Assembly: GCA_041651315.1 (NCBI GenBank)
Contig: JBAZJM010000015.1
Location: 1-29,739, forward strand
Length of the DNA: 29,739 nt
Direction: 5' to 3'
DNA from: CAITYL01 sp041651315
GTDB lineage: Bacteria; Verrucomicrobiota; Lentisphaeria; Oligosphaerales; CAITYL01
Shown here in pieces: positions 15,398 to 23,509 of the stretch (the stretch's first letter is position 1; each line of letters begins with the position of its first letter). The notes beneath the pieces were generated by a model. The model searched no databases, was not told the DNA's origin, and saw nothing but the letters and a program-made list of their open reading frames with translations. Made by a program: the position numbers and the translations under genes.

Positions 15398-15970
15398 ATG
15401 AAACTAGTCACCGTGCTGGGCAGTCCCCGGCCGCAGAGCAACAGCGCGGCGCTGGCGCGCCGGTTTTTGGCGACCGCCGCCGGCCTGGGCGCCGACACGT
15501 CGTCGGTTTACGAACTCAACCGCCTGCGTTACCGGGGCTGCCAGGGCTGTTACGCCTGCAAGAAGGGCAGCGCGCGTTGCGTGCTCAAGGACGACCTGAC
15601 CGCGGTGCTGGCGGCGGTCGAGGCGGCGGACGCGGTGGTGCTCGCCACCCCGGTCTATTACGGCGACATCACCAGCCAGCTCAAGGGGTTCATCGACCGC
15701 CTGTACGGCTTTCTGGTCCCCGATTTCCACACCAATCCGCAGCCCAGCCGGCTGGCCCCGAAGAAGCTGGTCTTTATCCTGACCCAGGGCCATCCTGATC
15801 CGGCGCCGTTCGCCGACATCGCGCCCCGCTATGAGGCGTTTTTGGGACGGATGGGGTTCGCGGAGCGCCGGGTGGTCCGGATCTGCGGGGTCGGCCCCGA
15901 CCAGCCGGTCACGGAGCCGATGCTGCGGCAGGCCGACGACGCGGCGCGCCGCCTGCTGGGGGCCGTGTAA
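15398..15970 (+). CDS. NADPH-dependent FMN reductase / iron-sulfur flavoprotein-like
   Basis: The 190-residue protein has the flavodoxin-like fold. Its N-terminus MKLVTVLGSPRPQSNSAAL contains the FMN phosphate loop, and TPVYYGDITSQLKGFIDRL is the usual flavin-ring contact. The cysteine cluster C48-x2-C51-x2-C54-x6-C61 matches the CX2CX2CX4-7C motif of iron-sulfur flavoproteins from anaerobes, which bind a 4Fe-4S cluster and reduce O2 or peroxide. Related flavodoxin-fold oxidoreductases can show a similar motif without a cluster, so cluster binding is inferred. GGAGGAG lies about 9 nt before ATG 15398, making the start secure. It sits alone, but close to the stress block, and could add a further redox route. 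Confidence 0.83.
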   Translation: MKLVTVLGSPRPQSNSAALARRFLATAAGLGADTSSVYELNRLRYRGCQGCYACKKGSARCVLKDDLTAVLAAVEAADAVVLATPVYYGDITSQLKGFIDRLYGFLVPDFHTNPQPSRLAPKKLVFILTQGHPDPAPFADIAPRYEAFLGRMGFAERRVVRICGVGPDQPVTEPMLRQADDAARRLLGAV

Positions 15971-15991
15971 CACCCAACCCGGCATCCCAAA

Positions 15992-16049
15992 CGAACATCG
16001 AACATTCAACGCTCTACAGATGATTTCGACGTTGGACGTTGAATGTTCG
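15992..16049. repeat. Hairpin repeat (GAACATTCAACG type)
   Basis: CGAACATTCAACG (15999-16011) pairs perfectly with CGTTGAATGTTCG (16037-16049). A second, shifted copy of GTTGAATGTTC follows on the right, so alternative pairings are possible. It may act as a terminator or RNA-processing element after the flavoprotein gene. Confidence 0.65.
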
Positions 16050-16129
16050 ACGTTGAATGTTCAATTTAAAATCTTGCGCCTCTTGCAACAGATTTCACTC
16101 GTAAGATACTAAAGATTTCGGTTTCACCT

Positions 16130-16194
16130 CCTATTCCGGGAAATGAAACGCTGGGACGGGAAAACCGCACCCGTTGAGTTCTGCCACACTCCAG
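16130..16194 (+). repeat. Family B repeat, solitary right end
   Basis: This resembles the right 65 bp of the complete family B element (23083-23147). It shares CTATTCC, GGGACGGGAAAACCGC and the end CACACTCCAG, which is one base from the element's terminal repeat CAAACTCCAG. Downstream, 16260-16285 contains another small hairpin (GGCGGC / GCCGCC). I see no gene in 15971-16412. Confidence 0.55.
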
Positions 16195-16412
16195 AAGCGG
16201 CTCGCCGGCCGCTCCCCAAGCCCCTTCATCCGAGCCGCGCCCGTCAGTAAGCGGTCATTCATACCAGGGCGGCGTCGAAGCCGCCGTCACTCCGAGGGAG
16301 GCTGCCGCCTCAAGACAATCCACCCTTCGCGATCTTTGCTTCCTTCTGTTCAAAAAAAAGCGGTGTCACGCGTCACGTTTCACGCCTCACGCCCGGGGCT
16401 ACATTGTCCGCC

Positions 16413-17582
16413 ATGAACACCCCGTTTCTCGACCGCATTTCGCCGGGGGAGCTGCTGCGCCGGCTGGTGGCCGTCGACAGCCGCTCCCCGGGCGCCCTCA
16501 CGGAACCGGTGCCCGCCGGCGCCCCGACCGAGGAAGGCGTCTGCGCCCTCGTCGAAGGCTGGCTCGGCGAGCTTGGTTTTGCCTGCGAACGCCAGTATCC
16601 CGCGCCGCGCCGCCCGCAGCTGCTGGCCCGGCGCCAGCGCCATCCCGGGGCCCCCACGCTCGCCTTTTCCGCGCACTTCGACACCGTTGGCACGGACGGC
16701 ATGACGGTGCCGCCGTTCGCCGGCGAACTCCGCGACGGCCGGCTGTACGGCCGCGGCGCCTGCGACACCAAGGGCTCGCACGCGGCGATGCTGCTCGCCC
16801 TGGCCCGGCTCTGCCGTGAGTCACTGCCGCTCAACCTGATGTACATCGGCACCTGCGCCGAGGAAAGCGGCGTCGAGGGCGCCCGCCAGCTCCGCCTGGG
16901 GACGGCGCCGCCCGATGCGGTGATCGTCGGCGAGCCCACCGGCAACCGGCTGGTCGCCGGCCACAAGGGGCACCGCTGGCTGGAATTGGCCGTGCACGGC
17001 CGGGCCGCCCACGGTTCCACGCCCGAGGCCGGCGACAACGCCATTTACCGCATGGCCGAGGCGATCCTGGCGCTGCGCCGGCTGGCGGCCGGCGAACTGG
17101 CCCGGGAGACCCGCCCCGGCTTCACCCCCCAGACCCTGGCCGTCACCGTGGTCCATGGCGGCGACAAGGTCAACATCATCCCCGCCCTCTGCCGCATCCA
17201 GGTGGACCTCCGCCTGTTCCCGGACACCGACGCCGACGCCCTGGCGCGCCGGCTGCTCGACCAGGTGCGGGAGGAGAGCGGCCACTCCCTGGAACTGCTG
17301 TCCGCCCACGGCGCCGGCGGTTTCGGCTGTCCGCCGGAGAGTCCGCTGCGCCGCGCCCTGGAAACGGCGCTGCGCGAAACCGGCGGCGATCCGGCCGCCA
17401 CCACCGTCAGCTACTGCACCGACGCCGGCGCCTTCGCCGGGTTCGGCATCGACACCCTGGTGTTCGGCCCCGGTGACATCCGCCACGCCCACGGCCCCGA
17501 GGAGTTCATCGAGCTGGCCGAACTGGAGGCCGCCATTCCCGTGCTGGCCGCCGCCGCCCGCGCTTTTGCCGCCGCCCATTGA
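16413..17582 (+). CDS. M20 family metallopeptidase (ArgE/DapE-like deacylase)
   Basis: The 389-residue enzyme has the two-zinc M20 catalytic domain: H88-x-D90 in SAHFDTVG, bridging D118 in GRGACDTKG, E150/E151 in TCAEESGVEG, E174 in GEPTG and H360 in HAHGPEEF. The dimerisation (lid) domain (~185-290) carries the usual H-G-R-A-A-H-G-S-T-P. The closest familiar members are acetylornithine deacetylase and succinyl-diaminopimelate desuccinylase; both fit, and no neighbouring arginine or lysine genes decide between them. ATG 16413 follows a TACATT hexamer by only seven bases and has no ribosome binding site, suggesting a leaderless or near-leaderless transcript. It lies 61 nt before dinB, so the two may be co-transcribed. 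Confidence 0.87.
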   Translation: MNTPFLDRISPGELLRRLVAVDSRSPGALTEPVPAGAPTEEGVCALVEGWLGELGFACERQYPAPRRPQLLARRQRHPGAPTLAFSAHFDTVGTDGMTVPPFAGELRDGRLYGRGACDTKGSHAAMLLALARLCRESLPLNLMYIGTCAEESGVEGARQLRLGTAPPDAVIVGEPTGNRLVAGHKGHRWLELAVHGRAAHGSTPEAGDNAIYRMAEAILALRRLAAGELARETRPGFTPQTLAVTVVHGGDKVNIIPALCRIQVDLRLFPDTDADALARRLLDQVREESGHSLELLSAHGAGGFGCPPESPLRRALETALRETGGDPAATTVSYCTDAGAFAGFGIDTLVFGPGDIRHAHGPEEFIELAELEAAIPVLAAAARAFAAAH

Positions 17583-17643
17583 TTGCCGCCCGCCCTTGTC
17601 AAACAACTGGGCAAGCGGCCGCTTGCCCCTACGAATCTCCCCC

Positions 17644-18885
17644 ATGCGCACCATCCTTCATGTCGACATGGACGCCTTCTTTGCCGCCGTCGAGGTCCTC
17701 GACCGGCCGGAGCTGCGCGGCCGCCCGCTGGTGGTCGGCGCGGCGCCCGACAAGCGCGGCGTGGTCTCCACCTGCTCGTACGAGGCGCGCCGCTTCGGGG
17801 TCCACTCGGCGATGCCGTCGCGCACCGCCTTCAGGCTCTGCCCGCAGGCGGTTTTCGTGCCGCCCCGGCACGCGCGCTACCAGGAGGTCTCAGACCGGGT
17901 GATGACGATCCTGGAGGAGTTCACGCCGCTGGTCGAGCCGGTGTCCATCGACGAGGCGTTCCTGGACGTCACCGGCGTGCTGCGTCGCTGGCCGGACGCC
18001 CGCGCACTGGCGGCCGAGCTCAAGCGCCGCATCCGGGCCGGCACCGGCGGCCTGACCGCCTCGGTGGGAGTCGCCCCCAACAAGTTTTTGGCCAAGCTGG
18101 CAAGCGACCTGGAGAAGCCGGACGGCCTCACCGTCACGCCGTTTGACCCGGAAGGCATCGCCGCCTTCCTGGGGCCGCTGCCGGTGGAACGGCTGTGGGG
18201 GGTCGGCAAGGTCGCCGCCGCCGCCCTGCATGCGGCCGGGGTGCGGCTCATCGGCGACCTCCAGCAGCGGGGCGCGGATGAGCTGGCGCGGCAACTCGGC
18301 CCGGCGCTGGCCGCCCATGTCCACGCCCTGGCCTGGGGCCGCGACGAGCGCCCGGTCGCCGCCGAGCCGGAACCGGAAAAAAGCATGTCCAGCGAAACCA
18401 CCTACGACGAGGACTGCGGCGATCCAATCCGCCTCCGCCAGACCCTGCTCGAAGCCGCCGAGGAAGTCGGCCGCCGCCTGCGCGCCGCCGGCCGGGTGGC
18501 CGGCACGCTGCACCTCAAGCTGCGTTTCGCCGACTTCACCACCCTCACCCGGCAGGCACCGCTGGTGCCGCCCACCGCCTCCGACACCGTCCTGATCCGC
18601 GCCACGCTCGCCCTGTTTGAGCGGCAGCAGGTCGGCCGCCCCCTGCGCCTGGTCGGCATGGGAGTCAGCGGACTCCGCACCCCGGAGGCGGCCGGCGGCG
18701 CCGCCGCGCCCCCCGTCCAGCCTCTGCTCTTTGCCGAGGCCGCAGGGGACTCCGGGGCGCCGCCGGCCGATACCCCCGCGGCCACGGCGGGCCGCCAGCG
18801 CCTCGAGCTGGCCGTGGACCGGCTCCGCGCCCGTTTCGGCACCGGTGTCCTCAAGCGCGGCCGGTGGACGCCGCCCGCGCCATAA
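17644..18885 (+). CDS. dinB: DNA polymerase IV (Y-family translesion polymerase)
   Basis: This 413-residue error-prone polymerase copies past DNA lesions. The catalytic acidic residues stand exactly where they do in the E. coli enzyme: D8 in HVDMDAFFA, and D103-E104 in SIDEAFLD. S-C-S-Y-E-A-R-x-F-G, S-V-G-V-A-P-N-K-F-L-A-K-L-A-S and the helix-hairpin-helix region L-W-G-V-G-K-V confirm the fingers, palm and thumb. The little-finger domain covers ~235-345. A Q359-P-L-L-F sequence near the C-terminus resembles a beta-clamp-binding motif. ATG 17644 matches the family N-terminus. No LexA-type operator is obvious upstream, so SOS control is not shown. Confidence 0.94.
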   Translation: MRTILHVDMDAFFAAVEVLDRPELRGRPLVVGAAPDKRGVVSTCSYEARRFGVHSAMPSRTAFRLCPQAVFVPPRHARYQEVSDRVMTILEEFTPLVEPVSIDEAFLDVTGVLRRWPDARALAAELKRRIRAGTGGLTASVGVAPNKFLAKLASDLEKPDGLTVTPFDPEGIAAFLGPLPVERLWGVGKVAAAALHAAGVRLIGDLQQRGADELARQLGPALAAHVHALAWGRDERPVAAEPEPEKSMSSETTYDEDCGDPIRLRQTLLEAAEEVGRRLRAAGRVAGTLHLKLRFADFTTLTRQAPLVPPTASDTVLIRATLALFERQQVGRPLRLVGMGVSGLRTPEAAGGAAAPPVQPLLFAEAAGDSGAPPADTPAATAGRQRLELAVDRLRARFGTGVLKRGRWTPPAP

Positions 18886-18901
18886 AAATCATAACCGTAT
18901 C

Positions 18902-18933
18902 TTGACAAAACGGCTATGACGCGGTAGTATAAT
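18902..18933 (+). promoter_or_regulatory. Promoter of the hybrid histidine kinase gene
   Basis: TTGACA (18902-18907) is a perfect -35 box. The perfect TATAAT (18928-18933) is 20 nt away, while TAGTAT (18925-18930) gives the ideal 17-nt spacing. Transcription would start near 18940, about 85 nt before the chosen start codon. Such start points argue against the earlier in-frame ATG at 18944. Confidence 0.6.
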
Positions 18934-18965
18934 CGCATCATGGATGGCCCATTTTAAACGGACGC

Positions 18966-19015
18966 GAGGGGAGGATATCCGGATACTGGCAGGATCTTCC
19001 CCTCACCGAGGGGAA
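18966..19015 (+). promoter_or_regulatory. 5' leader with two mutually exclusive hairpins over the ribosome binding site
   Basis: Arm 1 (18966-18976, GAGGGGAGGAT) can pair fully, with one G-U, to arm 2 (18994-19004, ATCTTCCCCTC). Part of arm 2 (18997-19004, TTCCCCTC) can instead pair perfectly with arm 3 (19008-19015, GAGGGGAA) across a 3-nt loop. Arm 3 is the best Shine-Dalgarno sequence for ATG 19025, nine bases downstream. Hairpin 2:3 would hide the ribosome binding site and hairpin 1:2 would free it. A regulatory switch is inferred; the pairings are seen directly. Confidence 0.5.
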
Positions 19016-19024
19016 CGCCGCCCG

Positions 19025-22000
19025 ATGCGGATCCGGAATTGGCTTTTGCTGGTCCTGGTGGGGTTGCTGGCGGTGGTGGCCGCCGGCTTCACCGTCCTGC
19101 TGTACGAAGGCCAGCGCCGCGCCCTGGTGGAGGGCATTGACCGGGAACTGAAAACGGCCGCCCTGATGGCGCGGGATCTGCTCCCCCCGGATTACCATGA
19201 CCGGATCACCGGCCAGGAATCGGTTTCCGAAGCCGAGTATACCCGCCTGGTGGAACGCTTCAACCGCCTGTGCATCGAGGCGGACCTGGAATACCTGTGG
19301 AGCCTGATGCTGATGGACGGCCGGGTCGTCTTTACCTCGGCCACCTCGCCCAGCAAGGATGCCGCCCGCGGCGACCATGCCAAGTTCCTGGAGGTCCACG
19401 CCAACCCGGAGCTTTACACCAAGGCGTTCGCCACCCTGCAGCCGCAATTCCAGGAGACCACGGACAAATGGGGGCGGATCCGGGCGGTGCTGGTGCCGTT
19501 TCGTGACGCCCGCGGCCGGCCCTGCCTGATGGGGGCGAGCCGGAGCCTGGAGCGGGTGGACGCCCAGCTCCAGATCACCCTGCTGTCCTCGCTGCTGTGG
19601 GGCGGGGGCGTGCTGCTGGCCGGCATGTTGGCCAGCACGCTGCTGGCGGTCTTCCTGTCGCGTCCCATCGAACGCGTGACCCGGGCGGCCGCCCAGATTG
19701 CCGGCGGCGACCTGGCGGCCACGGTGCCGGTCGGCGGCATCCATGAACTGCGGCGGCTGGGCGGCAGCCTCAACAGCATGAGCCAGGCGATCCGGGACCG
19801 GATCAACGCCCTGGCCGAAAGCCAGGAACAGCTGCGGATCACCCTGGAAAGCATCGGCGACGCCGTGATCGCCACCGACACCGGCGGCTGGGTCACCTGG
19901 ATGAATCCGGCGGCCGAGGCGCTGACCGGCTGGACCCATGCCGACGCCCACGGCAAGGCGCTGACCGAGGTCTTCCGGATCCTCCATGCCGACACCCGGC
20001 AGCCCCAGGAAAATCCGGCCGCCCGGGTGCTCCAGCACGACCGGGCGGGCGGGTTGGCCGCCCCCACCCTGCTGGTGGACCGGCAGGGCCGCGAACGGCG
20101 GATCGCCGACAGCGCCGCCCCGATCCACAACCGCGCCGGCGCCATGGTCGGCGTGGTGCTGGTGTTCCGCGACATCACGGAAGCGCATGTCCGGGAGCAG
20201 GCCCTGCGCCACAGCGAGGTCCGCTTCAGCACCCTGTTCGCCGCCATGGCCGAAGGCGTGGCCCTGCAGGAACTGGTGTTCGACGACCAGGGCCGGCCGG
20301 TGGACTACCGGCTGGTCGAGGCCAATCCGGCCTTTGAAAAACTCACCGGCTTTTCCCGGGAACAGGCCCGGGGCGCCCTGGCCAGCCAGTTCTACGGCAC
20401 CGGTGCGGCGCCGTATCTCAAACGGTGTGCCGCCGTGGCCACCACCGGCCGCCCCCGGCAGTTCGAAAGCCACTTCCCGGCGCAGAACAAGTACTTCCGC
20501 ATCTCCATCTTCTCGCCGGAGCGGAACTGCTTCGCCACGGTCATCGAGGACATCACCGAGCCTCGCCGGGCGGCGGAAACCCTCAAGGCCACGGCAGAAC
20601 GGCTGGAACGGGCGTCCATTGCCGGCCAGGCCGCGCTGTGGGAATGGAATCTGGTTTCGGACACGCTGGAATGGTCGGACGCGGTGGATCTGATGCTCGG
20701 CCTGTCCCCAGGCGCCTTCCCGCGCACCCTGAAGGCCTGGGAGATGCAGCTCCACCCCGACGACCACGACCGGGTCATGGCGGCCCTGGAGCGGCCCCGC
20801 CAAGACCCCACGGCCAGCTACGACGAGACCTACCGCATCCGCAAGGCCGACGGCAGCTACGCCTGGTGGCATGATTTCGGCACCGCCGACCGGGATCCGG
20901 CCGGCCGCATCACCCGCATGGCCGGCGCCTGCGTGGACGTCACGAAGCGCTGCCAGGCCGAGGAGGCGCTCCGCCGGGAACAGGCCTTCACCCAGGCCAT
21001 TTTCGACAGCATGCCCGGCCTGCTCTACCTCTGCGACCGCCAGGGGCGCCTGCTCCGGTGGAATCGGAAGCACGCCGAGCTCACCGGCTATTCCACGGCG
21101 GAAACGGCCGGCCGGCGGATCTTCGACTTTTTCCAGGCCGCCCTCCCGGCCCCCGGGCAGCTCCAGGAGGCCTTCCAGCAGATCCTGACCGACGGCGAGG
21201 CCAGCGTCGAAGCCACCCTGACCGCCAAGAGCGGCACCCGGCGCCTGTTCTATTTCAACGGGGTGCGCATCGAGTTTGACGGGGAACCCTACCTGGTCGG
21301 GTTCGGCATCGACCTCACCGAACGCAAGCAGATGGAACTGGCGCTGGCCGCCGAAAAGGAACGGCTGCTGGTGACCCTGCACAGCATCGGCGACGGTGTC
21401 ATCACCACCGACATGCACGGCGCCGTCACCCTGATGAACACGGTGGCGGAACAGCTGACCGGCTGGCCGCTGGCGGACGCCGCCGGCCGGCCGCTGGACG
21501 AGGTCTTCAGCATCATCGCCGGCGCCACCCGGGAGCCCCGCGCCAGCCCGGTGCACCAAGTGCTGGCCACCCGGCGCGCCGCCGACCTGGCCAACCACAC
21601 CCTGCTGCTCAGCCGCGACGGCACGGAGCGCCTGATCGCCGACTGCGCCGCCCCCATCTTTGACCGGGAGCACGCCGTCATTGGAGCGGTGCTGGTGTTC
21701 CGCGACGTGACGGAAAAGGAACGGCTGGAACAGAACCTGCGCAACGCCCAGAAGCTCGAATCGCTGGGCGTGCTGGCCGGCGGCATCGCCCATGATTTCA
21801 ACAACCTGCTGAGCGGCATGTTCGGCTTTTTGGACCTGGCGCGCCACAACTGCGAACGCGGCCGGCCCAAGGAGGCCGCCGCCGACCTGTCGTCGGTCCT
21901 GGCGGCCTTCTCCCGCGCCAAGGATCTGACCCAGCAGCTGCTGACCTTCGCCAAAGGCGGCCAGCCGGTGCGCAAGCCGCTGTCCCTGGCGCCCATCATC

Positions 22001-22864
22001 CGGCACGCGGCCCAGTTCGCGCTCAGCGGCGCCAACGTCCGGCTCGACCTGCAACTGCCCGACACCCTGTGGCCCTGCAACGCGGACGAGAACCAGCTGG
22101 GCCAGGTCATCGACAACCTCGTCATCAACGCCCGCCAGGCGATGCCGGAGGGCGGCACCGTCACCATTACGGCGGAGAACTTGCCGGACCGCCCACCCCC
22201 GGCCGCCAACCTGCCCCCCGGAGATTATGTCTGCATCCGCATCCGCGACAACGGCCCCGGCATTTCCCGCGAGCATCTGCCGCGGATTTTCGATCCGTTT
22301 TTCACCACCAAGCAGGAAGGCAGCGGCCTGGGGCTGGCCACCGTGTACTCCATCATGCGCAAGCATGACGGCCAAATCACCGCCGAATCGGAACTGGGCC
22401 GGGGCAGCGTCTTCTCGCTGCTGCTGCCGGCCGTTGAAAGCGCCGCCAAAACCACCCCGGCCCCCGCCGCCGACGTCACGGGACATGGCGCCATCCTGGT
22501 CATGGACGACGAACCGTTCATCCACCACATCTGCACCCGGATCCTGGAAACGGCAGGATTCACCGTCACCTGCACGGCCAACGGCGAGGAGGCCGTCGCC
22601 GCCTTCCGGGCGGCCCGCGAGGCGTCACAGCCGTTTGCCCTGGTCATCCTCGACCTGACCGTGCCCGGCGGCAAGGGCGGCCGGGACACCATCGCCGAAC
22701 TGCGGCGCCTGGACCCGCAGGTGCTGGGCATTGTTTCCAGCGGTTACGCGGACGACCCGGTGATGGCCCACCCGCAGCAATACGGCTTTGCCGGGGCCCT
22801 GCCCAAACCCTACACGCAGGCGGAACTGCTCGCCCGGGTCCAGTCCCTGCTGGACCGCGGCTGA
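19025..22864 (+). CDS. Hybrid sensor histidine kinase with five PAS domains and receiver
   Basis: The 1279-residue inner-membrane kinase has a membrane segment at ~5-27, a periplasmic sensor region (~30-180), a second membrane segment (~184-210) and HAMP (~210-262). Five PAS domains follow, at about 268-385, 397-520, 525-645, 650-770 and 778-895. Next come a dimerisation/phosphoacceptor helix with H923 in GGIAHDFNNLLSG, an ATPase domain (N-box DNLVINARQAM, DNGPGIS, GSGLGLATVYS) and a receiver domain (~1155-1277) with phospho-acceptor D1210 in VILDLTVPGG and K in LPKPY. PAS 1 and PAS 5 are strikingly alike. There is no output domain and no adjacent response regulator, so the next relay partner is elsewhere. 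ATG 19025 is preferred over in-frame ATG 18944 because of its ribosome binding site and the promoter position. The signal is unknown. Confidence 0.92.
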   Translation: MRIRNWLLLVLVGLLAVVAAGFTVLLYEGQRRALVEGIDRELKTAALMARDLLPPDYHDRITGQESVSEAEYTRLVERFNRLCIEADLEYLWSLMLMDGRVVFTSATSPSKDAARGDHAKFLEVHANPELYTKAFATLQPQFQETTDKWGRIRAVLVPFRDARGRPCLMGASRSLERVDAQLQITLLSSLLWGGGVLLAGMLASTLLAVFLSRPIERVTRAAAQIAGGDLAATVPVGGIHELRRLGGSLNSMSQAIRDRINALAESQEQLRITLESIGDAVIATDTGGWVTWMNPAAEALTGWTHADAHGKALTEVFRILHADTRQPQENPAARVLQHDRAGGLAAPTLLVDRQGRERRIADSAAPIHNRAGAMVGVVLVFRDITEAHVREQALRHSEVRFSTLFAAMAEGVALQELVFDDQGRPVDYRLVEANPAFEKLTGFSREQARGALASQFYGTGAAPYLKRCAAVATTGRPRQFESHFPAQNKYFRISIFSPERNCFATVIEDITEPRRAAETLKATAERLERASIAGQAALWEWNLVSDTLEWSDAVDLMLGLSPGAFPRTLKAWEMQLHPDDHDRVMAALERPRQDPTASYDETYRIRKADGSYAWWHDFGTADRDPAGRITRMAGACVDVTKRCQAEEALRREQAFTQAIFDSMPGLLYLCDRQGRLLRWNRKHAELTGYSTAETAGRRIFDFFQAALPAPGQLQEAFQQILTDGEASVEATLTAKSGTRRLFYFNGVRIEFDGEPYLVGFGIDLTERKQMELALAAEKERLLVTLHSIGDGVITTDMHGAVTLMNTVAEQLTGWPLADAAGRPLDEVFSIIAGATREPRASPVHQVLATRRAADLANHTLLLSRDGTERLIADCAAPIFDREHAVIGAVLVFRDVTEKERLEQNLRNAQKLESLGVLAGGIAHDFNNLLSGMFGFLDLARHNCERGRPKEAAADLSSVLAAFSRAKDLTQQLLTFAKGGQPVRKPLSLAPIIRHAAQFALSGANVRLDLQLPDTLWPCNADENQLGQVIDNLVINARQAMPEGGTVTITAENLPDRPPPAANLPPGDYVCIRIRDNGPGISREHLPRIFDPFFTTKQEGSGLGLATVYSIMRKHDGQITAESELGRGSVFSLLLPAVESAAKTTPAPAADVTGHGAILVMDDEPFIHHICTRILETAGFTVTCTANGEEAVAAFRAAREASQPFALVILDLTVPGGKGGRDTIAELRRLDPQVLGIVSSGYADDPVMAHPQQYGFAGALPKPYTQAELLARVQSLLDRG

Positions 22865-22876
22865 GCCCGTTCACAG

Positions 22877-23167
22877 GCATCCCGCAGGATGCCCCTGGAG
22901 TTTGCACAAATACGGTTTTTTGGGGGAGGCTTCGTCCCGGAGGGACTGAATGAAAATAGGCAGGGGCTTCAGCCCCTGTTCCGGGAGATGAAACGATGGC
23001 GTGCCGTAGGTACGCCGCGATTCGCCGCGTACCTGACGGCACGCGAAATGGGGGGGGACAAAACACAGGGGCTGAAGCCCCTGCCTATTCCCGCCCCGTC
23101 CCGCCGGGACGGGAAAACCGCCCTCGGTGAGTTCCGCCAAACTCCAGATGCATCCCGCAGGATGCCC
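22877..23167. mobile_element. Family B MITE-like element with terminal inverted repeats and flanking direct repeats
   Basis: The unit 22895-23147 (253 bp) is bounded by perfect 10-bp inverted repeats CTGGAGTTTG / CAAACTCCAG. Immediately outside the left end, and 2 nt beyond the right end, lies the same 18-mer GCATCCCGCAGGATGCCC (22877-22894 and 23150-23167). Inside is a perfect 25-bp inverted repeat (22955-22979 with 23065-23089) and, nested in it, another ~17-bp stem (GCGTGCCGTAGGTACGC with its partner). It has no coding capacity of its own. A second copy starts at 29581. A transposase-dependent (non-autonomous) element is inferred; the flanking 18-mers may be a target duplication or part of the repeat. 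Confidence 0.7.
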
Positions 23168-23316
23168 GGCCTAGTTTATTCACCATGAAGCGCATGAAGG
23201 CATTTTGCCTTTTTCTTCACTGCCGTCCCACAGGTGCTTAAAAACCGCTATTTTCCCTGAAATTCTAAGCTTAAGACGGTTTGTTTTAATCCTGACCCAT
23301 TTTGCATTTTCCGTGC

Positions 23317-23418
23317 CCCTGCCCGTGCCCCTGCCCGAACACCGTAAAGCAAGGATACCCATGGACGGCTTCGACCACGAAAGAATGGCTGGCAGTTCGG
23401 GCACGGGCACGGGCAGGG
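23317..23418. repeat. 24-bp inverted repeat downstream of the heptose kinase
   Basis: The arm at 23317-23340 (starting CCCTGCCCGTGCCCCTGCC) is the reverse complement of 23395-23418 with one mismatch. The loop is 54 nt. The rest of 23168-23509 shows no gene. The structure could terminate transcription of the minus-strand gene, although no T run follows. Confidence 0.6.
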
Positions 23419-23509
23419 AATGAATTATGGCATCCCATGGGACGGCTTTGCTTTTTCTTTGGGTGTTTTTGGCGGTAACCGAATAACCTGCAGCCGAAAA
23501 AGGTGTCGG

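Noticed and set aside
18938..22528. Very long antisense frame (about 1196 codons) opposite the histidine kinase
   Set aside because: It is a shadow of a GC-rich gene: its composition is G/A/Q/R/V-rich without any domain, while the plus strand shows a full kinase architecture.
22889..23188. Small plus-strand ORF of 99 codons after the histidine kinase
   Set aside because: It lies entirely in the family B repeat and reads through its stems; no ribosome binding site or conserved sequence.
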